The notes under the pieces were generated by a model, which was not told the origin of the DNA, searched no databases, and saw nothing but the letters and a program-made list of their open reading frames with translations. The position numbers and the translations under genes were made by a program. Below are positions 48,058 to 57,308 of a DNA stretch of 64,000 bases, piece by piece; the first letter of the stretch is position 1; each line of letters opens with the position of its first letter. The DNA is taken from positions 930,001-994,000 of the forward strand of contig NZ_FMTL01000001.1 in assembly GCF_900099645.1 (NCBI RefSeq). The letters run 5' to 3'. This DNA comes from Pseudomonas peli. GTDB lineage: Bacteria > Pseudomonadota > Gammaproteobacteria > Pseudomonadales > Pseudomonadaceae.

Positions 48058-49062
48058 TTGAACGCACCCATAGAACCACTCCGCTTTATCCTTGAACCCT
48101 TTGAGGCTCGCCGCTTCGCTAACCTGTGCGGCCAATTTGATGAGCACTTGCGCCTGATCGAACAGCGCCTGGGTATCGAATTGCGCAACCGCGGCAACCA
48201 GTTCGAACTGGTCGGCACCGCTGGCCAGACCCGCGCAGCCGAACAGCTGCTGCGCCGCCTGTACCGCGAAGCCGAAAACACCGAACTGTCGCCCGAGCTG
48301 GTGCACCTGTTTCTGCAGGAGTCCGGCATCGAGGAAATGAGCAACCCGACCGTCGAAGCCAGCGTCGCCCTGCGCACCCGCAAGGGCATGATTCGCCCGC
48401 GCGGGGCCAATCAGCAGCGCTACGTCAAAGCCATCCTCGACCACGACATTAACTTCGGCATCGGTCCAGCAGGCACGGGTAAAACCTACCTGGCGGTGGC
48501 CTGCGCCGTGGACGCCCTGGAGCGCGAGCAAATTCGCCGCATCCTGCTGGTACGCCCGGCGGTAGAAGCTGGCGAGAAGCTCGGTTTCCTCCCCGGCGAC
48601 CTGTCGCAGAAGATCGACCCCTACCTGCGCCCGCTGTACGACGCGCTTTACGAGATGCTCGGCTTCGAACAGGTGGCCAAGCTGATCGAGAAACAGGTGA
48701 TCGAAGTCGCGCCACTGGCCTACATGCGCGGCCGCACCCTGAACAACAGCTTTATCATCCTCGACGAAAGCCAGAACACCACGCTGGAACAGATGAAGAT
48801 GTTCCTTACTCGCATCGGTTTCGGCTCCACCGCAGTGATCACCGGCGACATCACCCAGGTCGACCTGCCGCGCGGTACCAAAAGTGGCCTAACCCACGTC
48901 ATCGACGTGTTGCGTGACGTTCCGGGCATCAGCTTTACCCACTTCAAGCCTAAGGACGTGGTGCGTCACCCGCTGGTGCAGCGCATCGTCGAAGCCTACG
49001 AGCGCTACGACAACCGCATACACGGCAAGATGGATAACGAGCAGGATGAGCGCAATGCTTGA
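48058..49062 (+). CDS. ybeZ: PhoH-family ATPase YbeZ
   Basis: YbeZ is a PhoH-type P-loop NTPase that works with YbeY in rRNA processing and ribosome quality control. The 334-residue protein has an N-terminal KH-like part, then Walker [14 protein letters not shown] and Walker [12 protein letters not shown]. The start is a TTG at 48058; the frame upstream to 47893 overlaps miaB and is not conserved. It overlaps ybeY by 8 bases, supporting coupled synthesis of the pair. Confidence 0.92.
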   Translation: MNAPIEPLRFILEPFEARRFANLCGQFDEHLRLIEQRLGIELRNRGNQFELVGTAGQTRAAEQLLRRLYREAENTELSPELVHLFLQESGIEEMSNPTVEASVALRTRKGMIRPRGANQQRYVKAILDHDINFGIGPAGTGKTYLAVACAVDALEREQIRRILLVRPAVEAGEKLGFLPGDLSQKIDPYLRPLYDALYEMLGFEQVAKLIEKQVIEVAPLAYMRGRTLNNSFIILDESQNTTLEQMKMFLTRIGFGSTAVITGDITQVDLPRGTKSGLTHVIDVLRDVPGISFTHFKPKDVVRHPLVQRIVEAYERYDNRIHGKMDNEQDERNA

Positions 49063-49513
49063 GCTTGACCTGCAGATCGCCAGCGACGCCACCGCCCTGC
49101 CGAGCGAGGCGCAGTTTCGCGCCTGGTGCGAGATAGCCCTGCGCCAGCGCAGCGCCGACTCCGAGCTGACCATTCGCCTGGTCGATGAAGCAGAGGGTCG
49201 CGAGCTCAATCACACATGGCGTCATAAAGATTACGCCACCAACGTACTATCCTTCCCTGCCGATGTGCCGGACGAGATGCTGGATATACCGCTGCTCGGT
49301 GATCTGGTGATCTGCGTGCCGGTGGTTGAGCGCGAAGCCCAGGAACAAGCTAAAACCAGCGAAGCGCATTGGGCGCACCTAGTGATCCACGGTTGCCTGC
49401 ACCTGCTCGGCTATGACCACATCGACGATGAGGAAGCCGAAGAGATGGAAGCGCTGGAACGAGAATTGCTGGCTGAGTTGGGTCACCCCGACCCTTACGC
49501 CGACCACGAATAA
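49055..49513 (+). CDS. ybeY: Endoribonuclease YbeY
   Basis: YbeY is a zinc-dependent endoribonuclease needed for 16S rRNA 3' end maturation and for late 70S quality control. The 152-residue protein has the metal motif [16 protein letters not shown] (HGxLHxxGYDH). The start [11 protein letters not shown] at 49055 lies inside the end of ybeZ. Confidence 0.94.
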   Translation: MLELDLQIASDATALPSEAQFRAWCEIALRQRSADSELTIRLVDEAEGRELNHTWRHKDYATNVLSFPADVPDEMLDIPLLGDLVICVPVVEREAQEQAKTSEAHWAHLVIHGCLHLLGYDHIDDEEAEEMEALERELLAELGHPDPYADHE

Positions 49514-49567
49514 ATACCCCTCTACGCAAACCCAACTGAAATTACAAAAGGTTCCTGAGTAACCACC

Positions 49568-50407
49568 ATGAGCGAAGACCGATCGAGCAACGAGCAGAAG
49601 TCCTGGTTTAACAGACTGACCCAGGCTTTTGCTCATGAGCCGAAAAACCGCAAGGAATTGCTGGAAGTGCTGCGCGAAGCGCATCAGAACAAGCTGCTCG
49701 ACAGCGAAGCACTGGCCATCGTTGAAGGTGCAATTCAGGTCGCCGACCTGCAGGTTCGCGACATTATGGTGCCGCGCTCACAAATGATGAGCATCAAGGC
49801 CAACCAGACGCCCAAGGAATTCCTGCCCTCGATCATCGAAGCCGCGCACTCGCGTTATCCCGTGGTGGGCGAGAGCCTCGACGATGTGGTTGGCATCCTC
49901 CTGGCCAAAGACCTGCTGCCGTTGATCCTCTCGGGCGAACAGCCCAACTTCAATATCAAGGACCTGCTGCGCCCGGCCACCTTCGTGCCCGAGTCCAAGC
50001 GCCTTAATGTGCTGCTGCGCGAATTCCGCGCCAACCACAACCACATGGCCGTGGTCATCGATGAGTACGGCGGCGTTGCCGGCCTGGTGACCATCGAGGA
50101 CGTGCTGGAGCAGATCGTCGGCGATATCGAAGACGAGCACGACGTGGAAGAAGACAGCTACGTCAAACCGCTGCCCTCCGGCGACTTCCTGGTCAAGGCG
50201 CTGACGCCGATTGAAAGCTTCAACGAAGCCTTCGATACCGAATTCTCCGATGACGAATTCGATACCGTCGGCGGCCTGGTGATGAGCGCATTCGGCCATC
50301 TGCCCAAGCGTAACGAAGTCACCCAGATCGGCGAATTCCGCTTCCGCGTACTCAACGCTGACAGCCGCCGCATCCATCTGCTGCGTTTGAGCCCGGTTAG
50401 TAATTGA
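49568..50407 (+). CDS. corC: CorC-family protein with CBS domains
   Basis: CorC is a cytoplasmic protein of the HlyC/CorC family linked to magnesium and cobalt efflux or resistance. The 279-residue product has an N-terminal linker, two CBS domains (about residues 65-190, with IMVPRSQMMSI and VVGILLAKDLLPLI), and a C-terminal CorC_HlyC domain (FDTVGGLVMSAFGHLPKRNE). It lacks the N-terminal membrane domain of longer family members. It precedes lnt. Confidence 0.93.
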   Translation: MSEDRSSNEQKSWFNRLTQAFAHEPKNRKELLEVLREAHQNKLLDSEALAIVEGAIQVADLQVRDIMVPRSQMMSIKANQTPKEFLPSIIEAAHSRYPVVGESLDDVVGILLAKDLLPLILSGEQPNFNIKDLLRPATFVPESKRLNVLLREFRANHNHMAVVIDEYGGVAGLVTIEDVLEQIVGDIEDEHDVEEDSYVKPLPSGDFLVKALTPIESFNEAFDTEFSDDEFDTVGGLVMSAFGHLPKRNEVTQIGEFRFRVLNADSRRIHLLRLSPVSN

Positions 50408-50508
50408 CTCATAACCGGCCACCTTCATGGGTGGCCGGTTCGCAACACTTCCCCCGCCTGCCCTCCCGCTTTACCCTTGCGCCACCTCAATCCAAGGACC
50501 TGCATGCA

Positions 50509-52029
50509 ATGCACTGGATAACCCGACCTGGCTGGCCCGGCAACCTGATCGCGCTGCTCGCTGGCGCTATCACGCCCCTGGCGCTGGCGCCTTATGACCT
50601 GTGGCCGCTGGCCATCCTCTCCATCGCCCTGTTCTACCTGGGCCTGCGTGACCTCACGCCGCGCCAGGCGGTGCTGCGCGGCTGGAGTTATGGCTTTGGC
50701 ATGTTCGCCGCCGGCACCAGCTGGGTGTACGTAAGCATCCACGATTACGGCGCGGCCTCGCCGCCCCTGGCGGTATTTCTAACTCTGCTGTTTGTCGGCG
50801 GCCTCGGTCTGCTGTTCGCCCTTAGCGCCTGGGTCTGGACGCGCTGGCTGCGCCGGGTCGAAGCGCCGCTGGCCGATGCCTTGGCCTTCGCTGCCCTGTG
50901 GCTGGCGCAGGAAGCTTTCCGCAGCTGGTTTCTCACTGGCTTCCCCTGGCTGTATGCCGGTTACAGCCAGCTGGATGGCCCACTGACCGGCCTAGCCCCG
51001 GTGGGGGGCGTGTGGCTGCTGTCGTTTGCCTTGGCGCTAAGCGCCGCGCTGCTGGTAAATCTGGCGCAACTGCGCACGCGCAAGGCGTTTCTCGCCATCG
51101 GCGTTGTGCTGTTAGTCGCCCCGTGGATCGCCGGCCTTGCCCTCAAGGGCCACGCCTGGACACAGCCACTGGGCGAGCCGCTGAGCGTGTCGGCCATGCA
51201 GGGCAATATCGAACAGAACATGAAGTGGGACCCCGAGCAGCTCAACGCGCAGCTCGCGCTTTACCGCGACATGACCTTCAGCGCCAAACCGACCGACCTG
51301 ATCGTCTGGCCGGAAACCGCCATCCCGGTGCTCAAGGACCGCGCTCAGGGCTACCTGGGCATGATCAATCGCTTCGCCAATGAGCGAAATGCCGCGCTGA
51401 TTACCGGCGTGCCGATTCGCCAGAGCATCGAGCGCGGCGAACAGCGCTACTACAACGGCATCAGCGTGGTCGGCCAGGGCAGCGGCGATTACCTCAAGCA
51501 GAAGCTGGTGCCGTTTGGTGAATACGTACCGCTGCAGGAAGTGCTGCGCGGGCTGATCGCCTTCTTCGACCTGCCGATGTCCGACTTCGCCCGTGGCTCC
51601 GCCGAGCAGAGCCTGCTGCAGGCCAAGGGCCATGCGATTGCTGCGTTTATCTGCTACGAAGTGGTCTACCCGGAATTTTCCGCCGGCCTTGCCGCGCAGA
51701 GCGACCTGCTGCTGACCATCAGCAACGACACCTGGTTTGGTCGCTCCATCGGCCCGCTGCAACATCTGCAGATGGCGCAGATGCGTGCTCTGGAAGCCGG
51801 CCGCTGGATGATCCGCGCGACCAACAACGGCGTCACCGCGCTGATCGACCCGCAAGGCCAGATCACCACACAACTGCCGCAGTTCGAACAGGCGGTGCTC
51901 TACGGCCAGGTGCAACCGATGCAGGGGCTCACGCCTTATCTGTACTGGCGCGGCTGGCCCATGCTGATCATCTGCCTGCTGTTATTCGCCTGGGCGTTGC
52001 TGGCCAGCCGTATGGCCAAGACTCTTTAA
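50509..52029 (+). CDS. lnt: Apolipoprotein N-acyltransferase
   Basis: Lnt adds the third acyl chain to the N-terminal cysteine of lipoproteins, finishing the maturation that the lipoproteins LpoA and DolP in this window need. The 506-residue product has membrane helices at the N-terminus and a nitrilase-type periplasmic domain. The catalytic Glu is in VWPETAIPV, the Lys in QKLVPFGEYVPL, and the Cys in AFICYEVVYPE. The ATG at 50509 is used. Its stop overlaps that of the convergent pxpC (52026-52029). Confidence 0.95.
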   Translation: MHWITRPGWPGNLIALLAGAITPLALAPYDLWPLAILSIALFYLGLRDLTPRQAVLRGWSYGFGMFAAGTSWVYVSIHDYGAASPPLAVFLTLLFVGGLGLLFALSAWVWTRWLRRVEAPLADALAFAALWLAQEAFRSWFLTGFPWLYAGYSQLDGPLTGLAPVGGVWLLSFALALSAALLVNLAQLRTRKAFLAIGVVLLVAPWIAGLALKGHAWTQPLGEPLSVSAMQGNIEQNMKWDPEQLNAQLALYRDMTFSAKPTDLIVWPETAIPVLKDRAQGYLGMINRFANERNAALITGVPIRQSIERGEQRYYNGISVVGQGSGDYLKQKLVPFGEYVPLQEVLRGLIAFFDLPMSDFARGSAEQSLLQAKGHAIAAFICYEVVYPEFSAGLAAQSDLLLTISNDTWFGRSIGPLQHLQMAQMRALEAGRWMIRATNNGVTALIDPQGQITTQLPQFEQAVLYGQVQPMQGLTPYLYWRGWPMLIICLLLFAWALLASRMAKTL

Positions 52030-52928
52030 CGACGAAAAAAGCGGTAGAACTCGCGCAGCTCAGCCTGCGCGTCGCCGATGCTGACCGGGGTGAAGCGCAG
52101 TGGATGGTGCGCTGGACATTGCGCCAAGCGGCCCTGATCGAGCGGATGCAACCAACCGAGCAACGGGTAACCGCCCATGCTCTGGTGGTCGGCCTGCAGG
52201 ATAATCGGCTGGCCATCCGGCGGCACCTGAATCGCCCCCCGGCCAACACCCAATGACCACTGCCGCACAGGCGGCTGCACCGCCTCGCCGAGCAGCCGTG
52301 CGCCCATGCGATCGGAGTGCGGGCTGAGTTGCCAGGTCTGGGCGAAAAAGCCCTGCAACTGGTCTTCCTCGAAACTCGCTGCATCGCCACCGGTAATTAC
52401 CCGCAGTAAAGGTTTGCAGGCGTAATCCGGCAGATAGGGCCAGGGCACGCTGGCGCTGCGGGTGAAATGCGCAGGCCGACAAGCCAGCAGATCCCCGGCC
52501 TGCACCGCCTGCCCCAGCCCTTCGCGTAGCTGCACGCTGACGCTGCCCAACACCGCTGCGGCGATAAAGCCGCCGGCCACCGCCAGATAGGCGCGCAGGC
52601 CACTGCGGGCAAAGCCCAGACGCAGCAGCTGCCCTTTGCGCAGCGGCAGGCGCGCCCACAAGGGCTGCGGCTGATCATCCAGGCTCAACGGCACCTGGGC
52701 GCCGCACACCGCCACCCAGGTGTCGACCTCGGCCTGCAACTCGACGCCGCCTAGGGCGATTTCCAGCAGCGGCGTGCCCCAGGGATTGTTCAGCAGATGA
52801 TTGGCCCAGGCCGCACCGTGCCAATCCAGAGGCCCGGCGGGCGATACGCCCAGGTGTTGCCAGCCGCGCCGCCCGGCATCCTGCAGCAGGCTCTGCGGCC
52901 CTGGCTTGAGCACCCTTAGGCCGCTCAT
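52026..52928 (-). CDS. pxpC: 5-oxoprolinase subunit C
   Basis: PxpC is the biotin-dependent carboxyltransferase-like part of the ATP-dependent 5-oxoprolinase that converts 5-oxoproline to glutamate. The 300-residue protein shows QSLLQDAGRRGWQHLGVSPA and the GPLDWHGAAWANHLLNNP segment. It overlaps pxpB by ATGA. It is the last gene of pxpA-pxpB-pxpC. Confidence 0.92.
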   Translation of the reverse strand: MSGLRVLKPGPQSLLQDAGRRGWQHLGVSPAGPLDWHGAAWANHLLNNPWGTPLLEIALGGVELQAEVDTWVAVCGAQVPLSLDDQPQPLWARLPLRKGQLLRLGFARSGLRAYLAVAGGFIAAAVLGSVSVQLREGLGQAVQAGDLLACRPAHFTRSASVPWPYLPDYACKPLLRVITGGDAASFEEDQLQGFFAQTWQLSPHSDRMGARLLGEAVQPPVRQWSLGVGRGAIQVPPDGQPIILQADHQSMGGYPLLGWLHPLDQGRLAQCPAHHPLRFTPVSIGDAQAELREFYRFFRR

Positions 52929-53602
52929 AGCTGACCGCCTTCGCGGATAAAGTCACGCTCATCAATGTTGCGAAAACGCACCCGGTCACCCAACGTCAGC
53001 GGGCATGGCGGCGTGCGCGCGGCGTCGAACAACGACCAGGGGCAACGGCCGATCAGGTGCCAGCCGCCGGGCGAGCGGTGTGGATAGATCGCCGTTTGCC
53101 GCTCGGCAATCGCCAGGCTACCGGCCGGCACAGCAATGCGCGGGGTGGCGCGGCGCGGCAAGGCCAGGCGCGCGTCCAGCTCACCGAGGTAGGCAAACCC
53201 CGGAGCAAAACCAATCGCGCCAACGCGGTACTCGGTCGCCGCATGCAGTTCGATCACCTGGGCGACACTGAGCTGACACAGACGCGCGACCTCGGCGAGG
53301 TCTTCACCGTTATACCAAATGGGGATTTCATGCAGCCGCCCGGCCTGCGCGACAAAGGGCTCGGCAAGCCAGCGCTCCAATAGCGGTTTGAGCCGCTCGG
53401 CCAGCTCCAGGTGATCGGCGCTCATCAGGTCGTAGTGCAGTAGCAGGCTGGTCCAACCCGGCACCAGATCGATAAGCACTTCACCCAACTCGCCACGGAT
53501 ACGCTCGGCCAACAGGGCGATCCGTTGCGGCAGCTGCGCATCCGGCTGCTCGGCCAGCACCAGCAGCAGGGCTTCGGCACCGGCCGGTTCGAGGCGGATC
53601 AT
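52925..53602 (-). CDS. pxpB: 5-oxoprolinase subunit B
   Basis: PxpB is the ATP-dependent, allophanate-hydrolase-subunit-1-like part of the enzyme. The 225-residue protein shows GFAPGFAYLGELDARLALPR and PAGSLAIAERQTAIYPHRSP. It overlaps both pxpA and pxpC by 4 bases. Confidence 0.92.
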   Translation of the reverse strand: MIRLEPAGAEALLLVLAEQPDAQLPQRIALLAERIRGELGEVLIDLVPGWTSLLLHYDLMSADHLELAERLKPLLERWLAEPFVAQAGRLHEIPIWYNGEDLAEVARLCQLSVAQVIELHAATEYRVGAIGFAPGFAYLGELDARLALPRRATPRIAVPAGSLAIAERQTAIYPHRSPGGWHLIGRCPWSLFDAARTPPCPLTLGDRVRFRNIDERDFIREGGQL

Positions 53603-54342
53603 AGGGCGTCCAGGCTGGCCCGCAAACGCCGCAATACGGCCAGGGAGTCGGCGTTATCGCCATGCACGCACAGGCTGTCGGCGCGCAGCTGCAGCGGCTT
53701 GCCATCGATATCGGCAAACGGCTCACCCTGAGCAATCGCCAGGGCCTGCTGGAAAATCCGCTGCGGATCATGGTGTACCGCGCCGCTCAAACGCCTCGGC
53801 GCCAACTGCCCATCAGCCAGGTAAGCACGGTCGGCAAAGGCCTCGAACATCAGCGGCACATCGGCGGCATCAGCCAGGCGCAGCTCACGGCTGTTGTCAG
53901 CCAGCGCCAGCACCATCAGCGGCAAGCCCTTGCGGTAACTGGCACAGGCCTCAAGCACCGCATTGAACAGCGCATCGTCACGCACCAGATCGTTGTACAA
54001 CGCGCCATGCGGTTTGACGTAGGCCAACTGGGTGCCGGCTGCGCGGCAGAAGGCATCCAGAGCGCCGAGCTGATACAGCACCAGCGCGGTGACCTCCTCT
54101 GGCGAACAGGCGATATGCCGCCGGCCGAAACCGAGCAGATCAGGATAGGCCGGGTGCGCACCAATGCTCACCCCATGCTGCACCGCCAGGGCGACGGTGC
54201 GTTGCATGGTCAGCGGGTCGGACGCATGAAAGCCGCACGCCAGGTTGGCCTGATCAACCAGCGGCATGGCATGCACGTCATCGCCCATGCGCCACACGCC
54301 GAAGCTTTCACCCATGTCGCAGTTCAGCAGAATTTTTTTCAT
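53599..54342 (-). CDS. pxpA: 5-oxoprolinase subunit A (LamB/YcsF family)
   Basis: PxpA acts with PxpBC to hydrolyse 5-oxoproline, a metabolic damage product, to glutamate. The 247-residue protein has the family start ILLNCDMGESFGVW and the QANLACGFHASDP and GAHPAYPD motifs. It is first in the operon. The three subunits are complete, so the pathway should work. Confidence 0.93.
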   Translation of the reverse strand: MKKILLNCDMGESFGVWRMGDDVHAMPLVDQANLACGFHASDPLTMQRTVALAVQHGVSIGAHPAYPDLLGFGRRHIACSPEEVTALVLYQLGALDAFCRAAGTQLAYVKPHGALYNDLVRDDALFNAVLEACASYRKGLPLMVLALADNSRELRLADAADVPLMFEAFADRAYLADGQLAPRRLSGAVHHDPQRIFQQALAIAQGEPFADIDGKPLQLRADSLCVHGDNADSLAVLRRLRASLDAL

Positions 54343-54389
54343 GCCGACAAGCTTAGTGGTGCATTACCGCTGCGGGAAGCCTGGCCGCG

Positions 54390-56915
54390 TTAATACACGT
54401 CGCGGCGATAGCGCCCCTCTTCGCGCAGGGCCGTGACAGCGGATTCGCCGAGCAACTCATGCAACACCGCATCCACCCCAGCCGCCATACCGTCGAGGCT
54501 GCCGCAGACATAAATCGCCGCACCGTCATCTAGCCACTCGCGCACTGAGTCGGCGGACTCGCGCAGGCGATCCTGCACGTAGACCTTGGCGGCCTGATCA
54601 CGCGAGAAAGCCAGGTCCAAACGCGCCAACTCACCGGTCGCCAGCCAGCCCTGCAGCTCAGCCTGGCAGTAGAAGTCATGCGCCGCATTACGCTCGCCGA
54701 ACAGCAGCCAGTTTTGCCGATGCCCGGCGATGACCCGCGCCTTGAGCAGGCTGCGCAGCCCGGCCAGGCCGGTGCCGTTGCCGATCAGGATCAGCGGTCG
54801 ATCATCTTCGGGGGCATGGAAGGCGCTGTTACGCCGTACCCGCGCCAGCAACTGACCCTGCAGCGCCGCGCCTTCCGTCAACCAACCGGAGCCAAGCCCG
54901 AGCGAGCCATCGCGATGCCGCTCCTGGCGGACGATCAGCTCCAGCTCGCCGTCGCTGGGCAAGGAGGCGATCGAGTATTCGCGCGCAGCGAGCGGCACCA
55001 GCGCATCCAGCATGGCCTGGGCGTGCAAGCCGACCAAGTGGGTGAACTGCTCGGGGAGCTGCTTGCCGCGCAGCGCCTGCTGCAGCGACTGCGTCAGGCC
55101 ATCGAGGCTGACTGTCTGGTTGCCGTCCAGCGCATGGGCCTGCAACCAGGCCTGCACGGTGGCATCGCTATGGCGCGGCGGTACGTCGAGAATATCGCCG
55201 GCACTCCAGTCGACCGACTGTTCAGCACGCAGTGCCAGCAGGTATGTCGGCGCGCCCTGACTACCCGGATTAAGCAGCTCGCGACGCGTGAGTGTCCACA
55301 GGCAGGGCGGCGTTTCAGCTTGAGGCAGCGGCTGGGCGCCTGTCAGCTCACCGAGTTGGCGTTGCCAGTGGGCCAAGGCTGTCGCATCGGCAGCGTCGAC
55401 CTGCACCGGCTCGAACAAACTGCGCGCCCCCTGCTGAGTCAGCCAGCCGTGGACCCGCTGGGCAAAGCCACAGAAGTGCTGATACTGGCGATCTCCCAGG
55501 GCGAGCATGGCATACCGCAGATTAGGCAGATGCAACGCCTGCCCCAGCAGCCTGCGCTCGAAGCCGCGCGCGCTGTCCGGCGCCTCGCCATCGCCAAAGG
55601 TGCTGAGCACAAACAGCGCGTTGTGCGCCTGACGCAGCATCTGTTCGTTGAGTTTGGCCAAGGGCTGCACGCTGACGGCAAGGCCAGCGGACTGCAACTG
55701 GCCGGCGGTTTGCCAGGCCAGCTGTTCGGCAAAACCGCTCTGACTGGCAAAGCCAATCAGCCAACCCTCGCCCAGCCCCGCGCTCGGTTGCAACGCACCA
55801 CGCGCCTTGAGCATGGCGCGTTTTTTACGCCGACGATCCAAGTAGAGCAACCAGCCGGTGATGGCGAACAACGGCATCGCCAGGCTGGCAAGCATCATCA
55901 GAATGCGTCCAGTCAGGCCGAAATAGCTGCCCACATGCAAGGCATACACACTGGTCAGCAGTTGATCGCCAAAGCTCTGTTGCTCGTAGCGCGTGTGCTT
56001 TCCTGCCTCGCCGCTTAAAGGGTCAAGCGCCAGTTGGTTGAAAGCACGTTCATGCGGTGCATCATCACGCAGGTAGAACACAGTCACGGGTTGCCCAGCC
56101 ACTGGCGGCAAGCGCAGGTTGTAGCTGCTCAACTGACTACCGGCCTCACGCTGCAGGCCTTCCCAGACCGCGCGGTAGTTCACTATCGGCAACTCACCGG
56201 CCGGTGGCGGGCCGCGCTTGCCTCCGCGCTGCTGACCACCAGGCTCAGCGCTAAGTAACGTGGTTGCACCTTCGCGGTACCAGTCATATGACCAATACAG
56301 CCCTGTCAGCGCCGCCAGCAGGTATAGCGCCAGGCACCAGGTGCCGGCAACCGCGTGCAGATCCCAGTTGAAGCTGCGGCCCTTGCGCGCCCAATCCAGA
56401 GTTAGCCAGGCGCGCCAGCTACCCGCCTGACGCGGCCACCGCAGGTAAAGCCCCGAAAGGCAGAAGAACACCAGTATCAACGTGCTGGCTGCGGTGATCT
56501 GCTTGCCGTATTCCCCCATGGCGAGGAAGCGGTGCAGCCTCAGCATCAAGTCGAAGAACCCTTGCCCGCGAGGCTCAGCTAGTAATTCACCGCGGTAACC
56601 ATTGAAGTAACGCGACGGCCCACGACGCTCGCCAGGCGGCGGTGCGAAAAACACCCGCGCAGCCCGGTCACCCTCTACCTCCAACCACAGGCCGACCACC
56701 CGCTGCTGGCTGGCCGCTTCGAGTTTAGGCACCAGCTCGGCGGGCGACAGCGTGCCACTGTCACGCACCTCGACCTTCAGCACATCGGGGTTGAGTGCAC
56801 GCATCAGCTCATCCTGAAACGAGTAGGCCGCACCCGTAACACCCATCAAGGCCAACACCAAGCCGGCTGTGATACCGAACAGCCAATGCAGCTGGAACAG
56901 AATTTTCTTTAACAC
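54390..56915 (-). CDS. PepSY/flavodoxin/FNR-type inner-membrane reductase
   Basis: This 841-residue multidomain protein has a PepSY_TM part with four or so membrane helices ([20 protein letters not shown] at the start), a periplasmic PepSY region, a flavodoxin-like FMN domain (about 400-530, [17 protein letters not shown]), and an FAD/NAD(P) ferredoxin-reductase domain (about 560-841, [16 protein letters not shown]). It resembles PA4513. It would pass electrons from NADPH across the membrane, a natural ferric-siderophore reductase in this iron locus. Both possible starts (56930 and 56915) are GTG; the latter matches family starts ([10 protein letters not shown]). Confidence 0.82.
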   Translation of the reverse strand: MLKKILFQLHWLFGITAGLVLALMGVTGAAYSFQDELMRALNPDVLKVEVRDSGTLSPAELVPKLEAASQQRVVGLWLEVEGDRAARVFFAPPPGERRGPSRYFNGYRGELLAEPRGQGFFDLMLRLHRFLAMGEYGKQITAASTLILVFFCLSGLYLRWPRQAGSWRAWLTLDWARKGRSFNWDLHAVAGTWCLALYLLAALTGLYWSYDWYREGATTLLSAEPGGQQRGGKRGPPPAGELPIVNYRAVWEGLQREAGSQLSSYNLRLPPVAGQPVTVFYLRDDAPHERAFNQLALDPLSGEAGKHTRYEQQSFGDQLLTSVYALHVGSYFGLTGRILMMLASLAMPLFAITGWLLYLDRRRKKRAMLKARGALQPSAGLGEGWLIGFASQSGFAEQLAWQTAGQLQSAGLAVSVQPLAKLNEQMLRQAHNALFVLSTFGDGEAPDSARGFERRLLGQALHLPNLRYAMLALGDRQYQHFCGFAQRVHGWLTQQGARSLFEPVQVDAADATALAHWQRQLGELTGAQPLPQAETPPCLWTLTRRELLNPGSQGAPTYLLALRAEQSVDWSAGDILDVPPRHSDATVQAWLQAHALDGNQTVSLDGLTQSLQQALRGKQLPEQFTHLVGLHAQAMLDALVPLAAREYSIASLPSDGELELIVRQERHRDGSLGLGSGWLTEGAALQGQLLARVRRNSAFHAPEDDRPLILIGNGTGLAGLRSLLKARVIAGHRQNWLLFGERNAAHDFYCQAELQGWLATGELARLDLAFSRDQAAKVYVQDRLRESADSVREWLDDGAAIYVCGSLDGMAAGVDAVLHELLGESAVTALREEGRYRRDVY

Positions 56916-56993
56916 GGGAAACTCGATCACCGGCGTTGAACACAGGCAGTCGCACTACAAACCGGCAACGGCCAAAGGAGAAGCAATTCTATT

Positions 56994-57008
56994 TAATAAT
57001 TTGTTTCA
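56994..57008 (-). promoter_or_regulatory. Weak Fur-box-like site
   Basis: TGAAACAAATTATTA (minus strand) matches the 15-base Fur consensus TGATAATNATTATCA at 10 of 14 defined positions. It lies 80 bases upstream of the reductase start and next to a TAGAAT -10-like box (56986-56991). The match is poor enough to be chance. Confidence 0.35.
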
Positions 57009-57221
57009 ATAACCAGCCATGTGCCGACCTTTACCGACTCTTTACCCAAGGTGAACGCTCACACAAACGGCCCTAAAGCCGTGATTCGTTGAACGACACG
57101 GACGATTCAAGCCTGCGTGAAGCCGAGCAGCTCACTCGGCACGGCGCCGGCCGCGATCGCCGTTCACTAAGCGCAGCCATCCGACATAGCGGACTGCAAC
57201 AGTTAGCGGTCAGCGAACGCA
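57009..57221. other. Intergenic stretch with no gene seen
   Basis: Between the reductase promoter region and the TonB receptor terminator I see no convincing gene. Short open frames on either strand show no family similarity, ribosome site or signal peptide. Confidence 0.5.
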
Positions 57222-57253
57222 CAAAAACCCTGCACATACTCGAGCAGGGTTTT
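57222..57253 (-). terminator. Rho-independent terminator of the TonB receptor gene
   Basis: On the minus strand AAACCCTGC/GCAGGGTTT forms a hairpin with a 10-base loop followed by a T run, just after the receptor gene. Confidence 0.8.
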
Positions 57254-57308
57254 CTCAATTGGCTCGCAGGCAGGCTGGCTTACGCAGCCTGCCTACCGCT
57301 TGGCGTGG

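Noticed and set aside
54678..56018. 446-residue plus-strand open frame opposite the PepSY reductase
   Set aside because: The minus-strand protein has coherent flavodoxin and FNR domains. The antisense frame is compositionally biased and has none.
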